Shown here: piece after piece, positions 1 to 10,267 of the stretch | Layout of the letters: every line of letters starts with the position of its first letter | How positions within the stretch are numbered: position 1 is the stretch's first letter | NCBI GenBank assembly: GCA_028823175.1 | Contig: JAPKBZ010000005.1 | Location: forward strand, 30,515-94,514 | DNA from: Myxococcota bacterium | GTDB taxonomy: Bacteria > Myxococcota_A > UBA9160 > UBA4427 | Reading direction: 5' to 3' | Length of the DNA stretch: 64,000 nucleotides | Translations under genes and position numbers: made by a program | The notes under the pieces: generated by a model | Database searches by the model: none | What the model saw: only the letters and a program-made list of their open reading frames with translations | What the model was told of the DNA's origin: nothing

Positions 1-1
1 A

Positions 2-1282
2 TGCATCAAGGGAGGCGTGGGCTGCGACGTGCTCGCCATTCCCCATAACCCAAACTTGTCCTCGGGCTGGATGTTCCCCGACCCGGCCACTCTCGAGGAG
101 GCCGAGGCTCGGCGATTTTTCGAGCCCCTTGTGGAATTGACCCAGCACAAGGCGAGCAGCGAATGTCGCTTCGATCGAGTTGCGGGAAGAGGTGTGGGCA
201 CCGCCGATGAACTCTGCACCTTCGAGCAAAATGAAACGGACAACCTCTCGTCCCTGGGTGTCGTTTTCGGCGAAATGCGGGCGCCCGAGGGTGCCCCCGT
301 GCCCATCGATGATTTTGCCCGGCGCAACATGGTGCGAAATGTCCTGAAGGACGGACTCACACTCGAGCAAAAAATGGGAATCAATCCCTTCAAGCTCGGC
401 TTCATCGGCAGCACCGACACCCATAGTGCCACTCCTGGAGCGGCTGAAGAGGATGATTATCTGGGGCATCTGGGGCGACGCGATGCCGGCTACCGCAATG
501 TTCAGGATCATTTTTCAGACAACCCGGGCGGGCTCGCCGTGGTTTGGGCCGAGGAAAATTCTCGGGATGCCCTCTTCGAGGCCATGCGCCGCCGGGAGAC
601 CTACGCGACCAGCGGCACCCGCCCTGTCCTGCGCTTTTTTGGCGGCTTTGAGCTCGAGGCCGATGCTTGCCAGGGCGATGATTTTGTCGCCCACGGCTAC
701 GCGAAGGGGGTTCCCATGGGAGGCGATCTGGCTCCGACCTCCGGAGTCGGGAACCCCCGCTTCCTAGTCGCGGCCCTTAAGGACCCGGGCACCCCCGATC
801 ACCCGGGGCTCGATCTCCAGCGAATTCAGATCATCAAGGGCTGGGTGGGAGAGGATGGGGCCAGCCGGGAAGAGGTGATCGATGTTGCGGGTGGACCCCT
901 GGGCGTAGCGGGTGTCGACCCAGAAACCTGCGCGCCCACGGGGCGTGGGCACAGACAGCTCTGCTCGGTTTGGGAGGATCCTAATTTCGATCCGGGCGAA
1001 CCAGCCTTCTATTATGCCCGCCTGCTCGAGAACCCGAGCTGCCGCTGGAGCACTCTTCAATGCCAGGCAGCCGGGGTTAATCCCTTCTCCGATGCGTGCG
1101 AGACCCAGGCGGAAGCGGCGACCGCGGCCGCCCAAGCAGCCGGGGCCATCGGGGATGTTTACGGACGCTGTTGCCTCGATGAGGCCGAAGAGCCCTTTTA
1201 TTCGCCGATCATCCAGGAGCGCGCCTGGAGTTCGCCCATCTGGTATCGCCCCGGGGAGCCCCTCAAGGCGCCAGCGCCCTAA
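2..1282 (+). CDS. DUF3604-family protein, 5'-truncated by the window edge
   Basis: Open frame continues upstream of the first listed Met to the window edge (CIKGGVGCDVLAIPHNPNLSSGWMFPDP...); motifs such as FKLGFIGSTDTHSATPG and RRRETYATSGTRPVLRFF are typical of DUF3604. Confidence 0.85.
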   Translation, partial: CIKGGVGCDVLAIPHNPNLSSGWMFPDPATLEEAEARRFFEPLVELTQHKASSECRFDRVAGRGVGTADELCTFEQNETDNLSSLGVVFGEMRAPEGAPVPIDDFARRNMVRNVLKDGLTLEQKMGINPFKLGFIGSTDTHSATPGAAEEDDYLGHLGRRDAGYRNVQDHFSDNPGGLAVVWAEENSRDALFEAMRRRETYATSGTRPVLRFFGGFELEADACQGDDFVAHGYAKGVPMGGDLAPTSGVGNPRFLVAALKDPGTPDHPGLDLQRIQIIKGWVGEDGASREEVIDVAGGPLGVAGVDPETCAPTGRGHRQLCSVWEDPNFDPGEPAFYYARLLENPSCRWSTLQCQAAGVNPFSDACETQAEAATAAAQAAGAIGDVYGRCCLDEAEEPFYSPIIQERAWSSPIWYRPGEPLKAPAP

Positions 1283-1425
1283 TGCGGCGGGGTGGGGTGC
1301 CCGGGCGCTCTAGGAGATAATATCTTCGCCGGATTGGAGTCGTTTTTAGTTTCTCCATTTCAGCCAGGCTGAGGGTCATTCTTTTTTTCGCACGGGATAA
1401 TTGTCGCAACTCAGGGAGCAAGATC

Positions 1426-2181
1426 ATGCATTATGACGGAATCGAAGGAAAAGTAGCCATCGTGACCGGCGCAGGGGGCGGGATCGGGGAAGCCTACGCG
1501 CAAGGTCTTGCGGGCCAGGGCGCAAAGGTCGTCGTCGCCGAAATTCATAAAGAGAACGGCGAGCGCGCTGCTGAAGCGATCCGTTCCCAGGGCGGCGAAG
1601 CTTGCTTCGTTCATGTCGATGTCGGAGACCCCGAGAGCACGACCCAGATGGCTGAGCAAGTGATCGAGCGTTATGGCGGGATCGATCTGCTGGTGAACAA
1701 CGCGGCGATCTTTGGCGATATGAAACTCGACTCGTTGTTGAATGTCGATTGGGATTACTACCAAAAATTCATGAACGTCAATATGAACGGGGCACTCCTC
1801 TGCTCCCGAGCCTGCTTCCGATCGATGAAAGAGCGCGGCGGCGGGGCCATTGTCAACCAGTCCTCTACGGCGGCATGGATGGGAGTGGGTTTTTACGGCC
1901 TTGCGAAGTTGGGAATCAACGGCGTGACCCACTGCCTTTCCAAAGAACTTGGCCCGCAGGGTATTCGAGTCAATGCGATTGCTCCGGGCCCCACCCAGAC
2001 CGAAGCCCTGGCCAAGACGGCGGGCGATTATGTGAAGCAGATGATTCCCCAACTCTCTTTGCAGAGATTGGGAGAACCCGCAGATCTCGTGGAGACCTGC
2101 CTCTTCCTTCTCTCGGACGGAGCCCGCTGGCTGACGGGTCAAATCGTCAACGTCGATGGTGGGCAGATCACCCGGCCCTAG
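1426..2181 (+). CDS. SDR-family NAD(P)-dependent oxidoreductase
   Basis: TGAGGGIG cofactor motif, NNAA, catalytic S...YGLAK, C-terminal NVDGGQ. Confidence 0.93.
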   Translation: MHYDGIEGKVAIVTGAGGGIGEAYAQGLAGQGAKVVVAEIHKENGERAAEAIRSQGGEACFVHVDVGDPESTTQMAEQVIERYGGIDLLVNNAAIFGDMKLDSLLNVDWDYYQKFMNVNMNGALLCSRACFRSMKERGGGAIVNQSSTAAWMGVGFYGLAKLGINGVTHCLSKELGPQGIRVNAIAPGPTQTEALAKTAGDYVKQMIPQLSLQRLGEPADLVETCLFLLSDGARWLTGQIVNVDGGQITRP

Positions 2182-3143
2182 GGGGCTGCAGGCCCCTTCA
2201 CGCCCGGAAGGACGCAGAGCATCTCGAAGAGCAGGTTGGCGGCGAGTAGGGATGTGTTGCCCGAGGTGTCGTAGACCGGGGAGACCTCGACCAAATCGGC
2301 GCCGACCAGGTCGAGCCCCTGGCAACCCCGGATGATCTCGAGTGCTTGGATACTGGTCAGCCCACCGATTTCCGGTGTCCCCGTGCCCCCCGCGAATGCC
2401 GGATCGATGCCATCGATGTCGAAGCTCAAATAGACCGGTCCCGGGCCGAGGTTGCCGCGAATTTCCTCGAGCAGGGGGGTCAGGCTTTTATGCCAGCACT
2501 CGTCAGCGGGCACGACCCGGAAGCCCTGATCCCGCGCCCAGTCGAAGTCTTTCGCGCTATAGCCGCTCCCCCGTAATCCGATTTGAACCACGCGTTCTCC
2601 ATTGAGAAGTCCCTCTTCCACGGCTCGGCGAAAAGGCGTGCCGTGGGTAATGGACTCCCCGAACATGGCCTCGCTGGTATCCGAGTGGGCATCGATATGC
2701 ACCATGCCTACGGGTCCGTACTTCTTCCTCATGGCCCGGAGGATCGGAAGTGCGATGGTGTGGTCGCCGCCCAGAGTCAGCGGCACGCAATCGTGGCCCA
2801 GGATCTCGTCGTAGGCGCGCTCGATGATATCCATCGAAGCGTCCATATTGAACGTGTTGATCGCGATGTCTCCGATATCCGCGACCTTCAATGCGTCGAA
2901 GGGGGCGGCCCCAGTGGCCATATTGTAGGGGCGCAGAAGAACCGATTCGTTGCGGATCTCGCGGGGGCCATAGCGCGCGCCAGGCCGATTTGAAGTGCCG
3001 ATGTCGAGGGGTACGCCGACAAAGCACGCATCGAGCTCCGCCGCGCTCTCACGGGCGGGAAGTCGCATCATCGTCCCCGGGCCGCCGAAACGAGGCATTG
3101 CGTTGCCGCCGAGGGGTTGAGGGTTCTCCTGGGACTCAGTCAT
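2178..3143 (-). CDS. Agmatinase/guanidino-hydrolase-like ureohydrolase (arginase family)
   Basis: GGDHTI, HIDAHSD and SFDIDGIDPAFAGGTGTPE Mn-binding motifs; exact substrate not assignable. Confidence 0.9.
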   Translation of the reverse strand: MTESQENPQPLGGNAMPRFGGPGTMMRLPARESAAELDACFVGVPLDIGTSNRPGARYGPREIRNESVLLRPYNMATGAAPFDALKVADIGDIAINTFNMDASMDIIERAYDEILGHDCVPLTLGGDHTIALPILRAMRKKYGPVGMVHIDAHSDTSEAMFGESITHGTPFRRAVEEGLLNGERVVQIGLRGSGYSAKDFDWARDQGFRVVPADECWHKSLTPLLEEIRGNLGPGPVYLSFDIDGIDPAFAGGTGTPEIGGLTSIQALEIIRGCQGLDLVGADLVEVSPVYDTSGNTSLLAANLLFEMLCVLPGVKGPAAP

Positions 3144-3195
3144 TGCGGTTGATTCCGGTTTCTATGCATTGGGAAGCGAGTTCAACTTTAGGGTC

Positions 3196-4380
3196 TCAGG
3201 GGCTCTTATTGCCATCAGCCGTGGAGGGCCCTGGAAATTCGAGCAGAGCTTTCTCGAGCCGGCTGAGAAAGCGCTCAATCGTCTTGTCCCAGAAGGGCGC
3301 CAGGGCGTTCTTCCCCGCAGCCGGGGAGCGCCGCCCGGCCTGGAGGCTGGGCAAAATATCAACGTCTTGCTGATTGATGCGGTTCATGATCGTCGAGAAT
3401 TCCTGGGCGGCTTCGGAATTTCGCTCGCTCAGGTTGTCCATGGCGTAGAGCCCCAGAACTTCGTCCGATTGGTCGACCCGGGTTGGCTGCACGCTAATGA
3501 CCTGAAACCAGCCTCCCGTGATGGCCACCAAGGTATTGGGGAAGAGATAGAAGAAGAACTGTGCGTGCTCCAACTCCGGGGGGAGTGGAAGGCGAAAAAG
3601 CCATTCGGGTTTCTTCTTGTCGGCATCCCCTTGGGGGAGTGTGAATCCAAAAATATCTGGCGACAGTTCGAGGTCTGCAAAGTTGATGGCGGTTTCCGGA
3701 CCGCCCGCTTGGTTATGCACAAAGGGTACGTGATAAGCATCCAAGAAATTTTCGCAGACGAGTTTCCAATTGGCTTTGATCGTGTAGTCCGTCGCCGAGA
3801 TGAGGTGAAGCCGAGGGGAGTCGAATGGGTTCAATTGATCATCGAGAGGAGCGATCCATTCAGAAAAAGCAGGAGCGTTTTCTGCCAGATTGACGAAGAT
3901 GGTGTCGAACCATACGGCGTGACGGATGGGCTGAAGCCCAAAGCCTTTATCCTCACCTTGGGGGATTGAGCTTCCCTTCTTTCCAGCGAGGTAGGGAGCG
4001 CCTTTGAGTTCACCCGAGAGGCTGTAGCTCCAAGCGTGGTAGGGGCAGGTCAGATGGCGTTGATTCTCACAGGGCACTGGTACCAATTGGGCGCCGCGGT
4101 GCGCGCAAATATTATGAAAGACATGAAGGGACCCATCGCGGGTTCGGGTCAACAAGAGGGGAGAGCCCGCTAGCTGGGTTGGCCGGGCACAGCCGGGCTT
4201 GACGGTGCTCGCTAGGCCAACGCTCGCCCAGCCCTTGGCGAAGAGGCAATCGCGCTCCTGCTCAAGCACCTGGGTGTCGGTGTAATAGCGAGGGTCGAGA
4301 ACACGCTTCGAGTAAATGTCCTGCATGGGCAAGCCGAATTCTAGGGCCTCGCCCATAACTTGCCAGGAAACTAGGGACAC
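3196..4380 (-). CDS. Rieske (2Fe-2S) aromatic-ring-hydroxylating/demethylating oxygenase alpha subunit
   Basis: CAHRGAQLVPVPCENQRHLTCPYHAW Rieske motif and NFLDAYHVPFVH mononuclear-iron region. Confidence 0.9.
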   Translation of the reverse strand: MSLVSWQVMGEALEFGLPMQDIYSKRVLDPRYYTDTQVLEQERDCLFAKGWASVGLASTVKPGCARPTQLAGSPLLLTRTRDGSLHVFHNICAHRGAQLVPVPCENQRHLTCPYHAWSYSLSGELKGAPYLAGKKGSSIPQGEDKGFGLQPIRHAVWFDTIFVNLAENAPAFSEWIAPLDDQLNPFDSPRLHLISATDYTIKANWKLVCENFLDAYHVPFVHNQAGGPETAINFADLELSPDIFGFTLPQGDADKKKPEWLFRLPLPPELEHAQFFFYLFPNTLVAITGGWFQVISVQPTRVDQSDEVLGLYAMDNLSERNSEAAQEFSTIMNRINQQDVDILPSLQAGRRSPAAGKNALAPFWDKTIERFLSRLEKALLEFPGPSTADGNKSP

Positions 4381-4536
4381 GGACGAGGCCGCCGAAGCAA
4401 AAGGGGCTTGGCCAAGGGGCGGCGGCGGGTACTCGGATTGAGGTTGGGTTAGAATTCGCTGGCCATCGAGCGCCTAAGTTCGCGCCTCGGCCTGAAAATT
4501 CGGGTCCGAAGATGAGCTTGTGAGGAGGAAACTTAT

Positions 4537-5757
4537 ATGGCGACCGATTCCGGAGCGCCCTTTGCCCAGAAGCTCGAAGGGCTTATTTCAGACCAGCCAG
4601 CGGGGTCGTCCCTGCTCCAGCCCTTTTATGGGGATTCTGAAATTTTCGAACACGATATGGCTCGCATTCACATGCGGCGCTGGCTATGCGCGGGGCATGC
4701 AAGCCAGATCCCCAAGCCAGGCGATTGGTTTCGTTACGATTTGATTGGCGAGTCCTTGATCCTCATGCGCGGGAGCGAAGGCGAAGTGCGTGCGCTGGTG
4801 AACGTCTGCAGGCATCGCGGCTCCGTTGTTTGTTCCGCAGCCTCGGGTCATTCGAATCGTCTTGTTTGTCCGTATCATGGCTGGGTTTACGATTCAGCAG
4901 GGAAATTGCGCCAGGCACGAAATATGGGCGATGTCGACCTTTCCGATCGGGACCTGGCGACAGTGAGCTGCCGGGTGATCGAAGGCCTGATCTTCGTCAA
5001 CTTCGCCCCAGACCCGGTGGGTCTCGATCATGCCGAATCAGTGTTGAAGCAGTCACTCGGTCGTTTTGGTTGGGCCAATGCAAAGGTCGCGCATAGAGCC
5101 GAGTACACCGTTTCAGCGAATTGGAAACTCGTGACTGAGAATTACCAGGAGTGTTATCACTGCCGCCCCGCCCACCCGGAGTTCTCCCGATTTCATTCCA
5201 CCGAACGCCCGGAAGAGAAGACCGTCGACCTGCGCCAAGGTGCTGCCGAGCTCGCGGCGGCCCAGGGGATCAAGATTGAAGAGTGGGATATGTGGCCTGC
5301 TGGAAAAGACGATGATCAGGAGGGAGTGGCCTGCGCCAACGACGCCATGTACGAGGGGTCGGTGACGGGGAGCCAGCAGGGCGATCCGTTGGCCCCCTTG
5401 ATGGGCGATTTCAGGGATTATTGCGATGGCTTCTTTACCTACGTCGAGGTCGGACCGTCCAGCTTTTTCCTCGCGTACCCCGATCATGGCGTGATCTATC
5501 GCTTCCTGCCTCGGGGCGCCCAGAGAACCGATATGGAGATTCTCTGGTTGGTGGACGCCAAGGCTGAGGAGGGAGTCGACTACCGAGTCGAAGACCTGAT
5601 TTGGCTATGGGACGTCACCAGTATCGCGGATAAGCGGATTATCGAGAACAACCAAAAAGGCGTGAACTCCCGTTTCTATGTACCCGGACCCTACGGTCTC
5701 ATGGAAGACATGACCCGGCGTTTCGCTGCGTGGTACCTCGAACAGGTCGGCGCCTGA
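4537..5757 (+). CDS. Rieske oxygenase alpha subunit, glycine-betaine-monooxygenase (GbcA)-like
   Basis: CRHRGSVVCSAASGHSNRLVCPYHGW and NYQECYHCRPAHPEF motifs; next to methylamine-type genes. Confidence 0.88.
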   Translation: MATDSGAPFAQKLEGLISDQPAGSSLLQPFYGDSEIFEHDMARIHMRRWLCAGHASQIPKPGDWFRYDLIGESLILMRGSEGEVRALVNVCRHRGSVVCSAASGHSNRLVCPYHGWVYDSAGKLRQARNMGDVDLSDRDLATVSCRVIEGLIFVNFAPDPVGLDHAESVLKQSLGRFGWANAKVAHRAEYTVSANWKLVTENYQECYHCRPAHPEFSRFHSTERPEEKTVDLRQGAAELAAAQGIKIEEWDMWPAGKDDDQEGVACANDAMYEGSVTGSQQGDPLAPLMGDFRDYCDGFFTYVEVGPSSFFLAYPDHGVIYRFLPRGAQRTDMEILWLVDAKAEEGVDYRVEDLIWLWDVTSIADKRIIENNQKGVNSRFYVPGPYGLMEDMTRRFAAWYLEQVGA

Positions 5758-5923
5758 GTGGCGGGTCCGGGCTGGGGAGAAGCCGGGCGCGCCCCCATTG
5801 CGGAGATTTGGGGGCTGGTACACTGATCCGGCGTCGCCAAGGCCGTCGACCGAACCTATTTCAATGGGCGCAGAGTCGGTTAGGGCGGCATGCATCTTCC
5901 GAGATTCTTCATGAGAGCTGGCG

Positions 5924-7495
5924 TTGCCGAACGGGATTGAGAGTTCGGCTCAAGGGAGCGGGAAATTGAGAAGAGGAAGAAAAGCGCGCCACGAGAATCC
6001 CCCGGTTGCCAACGCCGTCGGGCCTGGGATGGTTGGCGGCCGCTTCGCGCCGCTTACGAACCATGAACTCGAGCAGGTGCATGCGACTGTTTTAGACGTG
6101 CTGGAGCGAATAGGGATGGCGGATCCAATCCCCGTTCTGAAGGAAAAGGCGCTGGCGCGGGGTTGCAAGATCAACGAACACGGGCGGCTCTGTTTTCCGC
6201 GTGCCTTGGTCGAGGATGTCATTGCGAATGCCGGGCGTGCCATTCAATGGCACGGGCAGGACGAGCGTTACGATCTGGATCTCAGTGGAGCTCGGGTGCA
6301 CACTTACGGAGGCGGCGAAGCGGTGAACGCGCTTGACCCTGGGGCAGACCACTATCGTCCATCGACGATCCGTGACGTCTACGACCTTGCCCGCTTGGTC
6401 GATCGTATGGATAATATCCATGCCTTTTCACGGCTGGTCGTCGCCACCGAATTATCCGATCTCAAGGTCTGCGATATCAATACGGCCTACGCGAGCATCG
6501 CGGGTACCCAGAAGCACACGGCGCTCACTTTTTCCTATGCGGAACACATCGAGCCCACTCTCGAGATGCTCTATATGGTCGCGGGCGGGGAAAAGCGCTT
6601 CAAGGAGCGCCCCTTCTGTCATGGTGGGGGGTGCCCGATCATCTCCCCCCTGCGCTACGGGGTCCATAACAGCGAAGTGTGCATCGAAGCCACCAAATTT
6701 GGATCGCCGGTTTGGATCGTGACCGCCCCCCAAGCGGGCGCCACGGCCCCCGCCGCCCTGGCGGGAACATTGGTTCAGGTGATCGCCGAGGCCCTGGCGG
6801 CTCTGCTTATGGTGGATCTCGTCCACCCGGGGTATCCGGTGATTATGGGGCCCTGGCCCTTTGTTTCGGATTTGCGGACCGGTTCATTCAGCGGTGGGGG
6901 AGGCGAAGAGGCGGTGCTCAGCGCGGCGGCCGCCCAGGTGATCAACCACTACGGGCTGGTGAGTTCGGTGGGTGCCGGCATGACCGATTCGAAGTCGCCC
7001 GATAATCAATCAGGCTACGAGAAGGGGATAACAGTGACCCTCGCGGCCTTGGCGGGCTGCAATAATGTCTCCGAATCGGCGGGGATGGTCGGGAGCCTCA
7101 TGGGCTGCTCCTACGAAGCGATCGTCGCCGATAACGACATGCTCGGAAACGTGTTGCGAGCGGTTCGCGGAATCGAGATCAACGAGGAGACCCTCTCCTA
7201 CGACATCATCGATAGTGTGGTTCACGGCGAAGGCCATTTCCTGAGGGAGCCGCAGACCCTCGAGTTGATGCGTTCGGAATATGCCTACCCCGAGATCGCA
7301 GACCGCGGCACCCATTCGGAATGGGAAGAGGCAGGCTCTCTCGATATGCGACAAAGAGCCGCAGAGCGAGCGCGTGAGATCCTGTCCACTCATTATCCTG
7401 AGTACATCGACCCAGAGGTCGATCGCAAGATCAGGGAGAAATTCCCCATCGTTCTCTCGTCGGACGACATGCGTTCGGAGTGTGGGCGTTGGTAG
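5924..7495 (+). CDS. Trimethylamine methyltransferase (MttB) family protein, non-pyrrolysine type
   Basis: MttB-like segments (LDVLERIG, CHGGGCPIISPL, GAGMTDSKSPDNQSGYEK, VGSLMG, DNDMLGNVLR); listed start is a TTG and the true start is uncertain. Confidence 0.88.
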   Translation: MPNGIESSAQGSGKLRRGRKARHENPPVANAVGPGMVGGRFAPLTNHELEQVHATVLDVLERIGMADPIPVLKEKALARGCKINEHGRLCFPRALVEDVIANAGRAIQWHGQDERYDLDLSGARVHTYGGGEAVNALDPGADHYRPSTIRDVYDLARLVDRMDNIHAFSRLVVATELSDLKVCDINTAYASIAGTQKHTALTFSYAEHIEPTLEMLYMVAGGEKRFKERPFCHGGGCPIISPLRYGVHNSEVCIEATKFGSPVWIVTAPQAGATAPAALAGTLVQVIAEALAALLMVDLVHPGYPVIMGPWPFVSDLRTGSFSGGGGEEAVLSAAAAQVINHYGLVSSVGAGMTDSKSPDNQSGYEKGITVTLAALAGCNNVSESAGMVGSLMGCSYEAIVADNDMLGNVLRAVRGIEINEETLSYDIIDSVVHGEGHFLREPQTLELMRSEYAYPEIADRGTHSEWEEAGSLDMRQRAAERAREILSTHYPEYIDPEVDRKIREKFPIVLSSDDMRSECGRW

Positions 7496-7561
7496 TGTTC
7501 GACTCGGCCCAGAGCTGCCCTGCGGCTTCGGGGAAGTTCTGAACGCCAAAGAGGTGAGTGC

Positions 7562-8554
7562 GTGAGCAACCTGTTGCAAGAGCTCCTTGATGAACGCGAA
7601 TATCTCGTGGCTGATGGCGCTACGGGGACCAACTTGATGGACGTGGGTCTGCCTCCAGGTCAGGCTCCGGATCTCTGGAATACCGATGAGCCCAGCAAGG
7701 TCGCCCGCCTTCACGAGAGCTTCATCGACGCCGGGGCGGATATTCTGCTCACCAATACCTTCGGTGGGAATCGATGCCGGTTGGGCATGGAGAAAGCCGA
7801 GGATCGGGTTGTCGAGATCAACGAGGCTGGCGCCCGGATTGCCGTGAAGGCCGCCCAGGGCGCGGGGCGTCCGGTGGTGGTGGCGGGCTCGATGGGGCCG
7901 ACCGGCGAGATCATGGAACCCCTGGGTTCGCTCACGCCCGCGCGCGCCGAAGAGGTATTCGGCGAGCAGGCCGAGGCATTGGCGCGGGGGGGTGTGAACG
8001 TTCTCTGGATCGAAACCATTTACGACTTTGCAGAATTGCAGGCGGCCGTTGCGGCGGCGTCTCGCACCGGGCTTCCCGTGGTTTCCACGATGACTTTCGA
8101 TACGAAGGGCCACACCATGATGGGTGATTCGCCCGAGGAGGCCGCCCGCTTCATTCAAACCCTGCCCACGCCCCTGGTGGCCTACGGGGCCAATTGCGGC
8201 GTGGGTCCCGCCACCCTGATCGATGCGGTTCGGGGCTTGCGGCGGGGTGCTGCCGAGGGGGATGTGATCATCGCCAAGGGAAATTGCGGGATCCCCGAAA
8301 TGATCGATGGCAAGGTGGTTTTCAGGGGCGACGAAGAGATCATGGCCACCTATGCACGATTCGCCAGGGATGCCGGGGCGCGCATCATTGGCGGTTGCTG
8401 TGGAACTTCGGCCAAACATCTCGCGGCCATCGCGCAAAGTCTCGATGGCTATAAGCCGGGCCCACCGCCGGACGATGCCGCCATCGAAGCCGCCCTGGGC
8501 CTGATCGAGCGTAGCAAGGGGAAGAAGAAGCGAAGGAATACTCGAAGGCGCTAG
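7562..8554 (+). CDS. Homocysteine S-methyltransferase family protein (betaine-homocysteine methyltransferase-like)
   Basis: DGATGTNL start motif, LTNTFGGN, YGANCGVGP and GGCCGTSAKHL zinc-ligand motif. Confidence 0.9.
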   Translation: MSNLLQELLDEREYLVADGATGTNLMDVGLPPGQAPDLWNTDEPSKVARLHESFIDAGADILLTNTFGGNRCRLGMEKAEDRVVEINEAGARIAVKAAQGAGRPVVVAGSMGPTGEIMEPLGSLTPARAEEVFGEQAEALARGGVNVLWIETIYDFAELQAAVAAASRTGLPVVSTMTFDTKGHTMMGDSPEEAARFIQTLPTPLVAYGANCGVGPATLIDAVRGLRRGAAEGDVIIAKGNCGIPEMIDGKVVFRGDEEIMATYARFARDAGARIIGGCCGTSAKHLAAIAQSLDGYKPGPPPDDAAIEAALGLIERSKGKKKRRNTRRR

Positions 8555-8576
8555 GAGCCAGCATGGAGAGAGCGTT

Positions 8577-10166
8577 GTGAGCGAAAAAAAAGAAGCATCG
8601 AAGCGATCGCGCCGACCCCGGAGAGGGGGCGGCCGCGATGCACGAAGAGCCGCTCGGGCGGCGGATACCGGAGGGGAAGTCGTCCGGCCCGGATTTTCGG
8701 GCGGACAGTACAAGCCGCTCAGCGAGGCCGATATCCAGCGTATCCACGGGGCCGCCCTGGATGTGCTCGAGAATATCGGCATCGGCGATGCTATCCCCGA
8801 AATTCTTGACGCGGTTCTCCCCAAGGGCTGCGTCCTGGGAGAAGATGGTAGGCTCCGATTTCCGCGCGGCCTTGTCGAAGAGGCTATAGCGAACGCGCCA
8901 AAGAGCTACGTTTTGCACGCTCCCGACCCAGATCTCGATATGGAAGTACGGGACCAGGAGGTCATCCTGACGACCTCGGGCGAGCCCGTGAAGATCTTGG
9001 ATTATGAGACGCAAAAATTTCGGGATCCGCATCTCATCGACATCTACGATGCCGCCCGCCTCGTGGATCGAATGGAGCATATCCATTATTTCGGTCAACC
9101 CTTCGTGGCGACGGATTGGAGTCACGATCTCTACGTTCACGATATGAATACCGCGTATGCGGCGTTGGCCGGAACCCGCAAAACGTTTTCCCTAGGCGTT
9201 GCCACGGTCGGCCATATCGACCCCTTGATTTCGCTCTTTGATCTCTACCTGGGGAAGGAGGGGGCGTTTCTCGAGCGCCCCTTCTGCTGCTTTGGGGGTT
9301 GCCCCATCGTTTCGCCACTGCGCTTCGCCGAAGAGAATGCCCAGGTTTTGGTCAAGCTGGCGAAGCTGGGCCTCGTCGTCGATGTCGCGATTGCGGCCCA
9401 GGCCGGAGCCACGGCTCCGGCCGCCCTGGCGGGGGCGTTAGTCCAGACCTTCGCCGAGACTCTGGCCTGCTTGACTGTGGTGTACCTCATCAATCCGAGC
9501 TGTCCGATGAATTTCGGAATGTGGCCCTTCATTTCTGATCTGCGAACCGGGGCGTTCAGCGGAGGGAGCGGCGAAGAGGCGCTAATCACCGCGGCGACGG
9601 TTCAAATCATCAACCACTATGGGCTCATTTCGAGCGTGCCCAGCGGTATGACAGATGCGAAGACGATGGACGCACAGGCTGGCTACGAAAAGGCCATTAC
9701 GACTCTATCCGCCGTTCTCGCGGGCGGAAATATGGTCGCGACGTACCCTGGGGCGGTGGGGAGCTTGATGGGCCAATCCATGGAAGGCATCCTGATCGAC
9801 AACGACATGATGGGAGCCTGCCTGAGGGTGCTGCGCGGGATCGAGGTGACCGAAGAGCGCCTCTCTCTCAAGGAAATCGAGAGCGCCGTCTTTGGCGATG
9901 GACATTTCCTCAACCAGCCCCAGACCCTGGAAATCATGCGAACCGAATACCTCTACCCCGAAGTGGCTGATCGGAGCCCTGTGGGAGATTGGGAAGAAAG
10001 TGGTAGCCCGACGGTCTATGATCGAGCCCATGATCGCGTCAAAGAGATTTTGTCCGGCCATTATCCCGAGTATATCGATCCGAAAATAGATGCGACGATT
10101 CGCGATAGCTTCCCCATCCAGATCCTCCCAGCAGATATGAAGCCAGGAAATGGCCGCTGGGATTGA
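8577..10166 (+). CDS. Second MttB-family methyltransferase, paralogue of 5924..7495
   Basis: Collinear similarity to the first MttB (LDVLENIGIGDAIPEIL, CFGGCPIVSPL, SGMTDAKTMDAQAGYEK, YPEYIDPKID). Confidence 0.88.
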   Translation: MSEKKEASKRSRRPRRGGGRDARRAARAADTGGEVVRPGFSGGQYKPLSEADIQRIHGAALDVLENIGIGDAIPEILDAVLPKGCVLGEDGRLRFPRGLVEEAIANAPKSYVLHAPDPDLDMEVRDQEVILTTSGEPVKILDYETQKFRDPHLIDIYDAARLVDRMEHIHYFGQPFVATDWSHDLYVHDMNTAYAALAGTRKTFSLGVATVGHIDPLISLFDLYLGKEGAFLERPFCCFGGCPIVSPLRFAEENAQVLVKLAKLGLVVDVAIAAQAGATAPAALAGALVQTFAETLACLTVVYLINPSCPMNFGMWPFISDLRTGAFSGGSGEEALITAATVQIINHYGLISSVPSGMTDAKTMDAQAGYEKAITTLSAVLAGGNMVATYPGAVGSLMGQSMEGILIDNDMMGACLRVLRGIEVTEERLSLKEIESAVFGDGHFLNQPQTLEIMRTEYLYPEVADRSPVGDWEESGSPTVYDRAHDRVKEILSGHYPEYIDPKIDATIRDSFPIQILPADMKPGNGRWD

Positions 10167-10267
10167 GAAATGGAAGGAAGCTGATTTGGCACCCCGGAGT
10201 CAGCCCCCGAGCGGTGAATTCTGGTAGGGGTCGAGAATAGTGAGCGGGTAAGTCGAGGAGCAGGAAT

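Noticed and set aside
7493-7495. TAG at the end of the first MttB as a possible pyrrolysine codon
   Set aside because: The protein ends SECGRW and the paralogue ends GNGRWD at the same point, so TAG is a true stop; no internal TAG in either MttB
7010-8824. 604-aa minus-strand ORF
   Set aside because: Antisense to the MttB and homocysteine methyltransferase genes; sequence is low-complexity Gly/Arg/His-rich with no recognisable domain, a GC-rich shadow ORF
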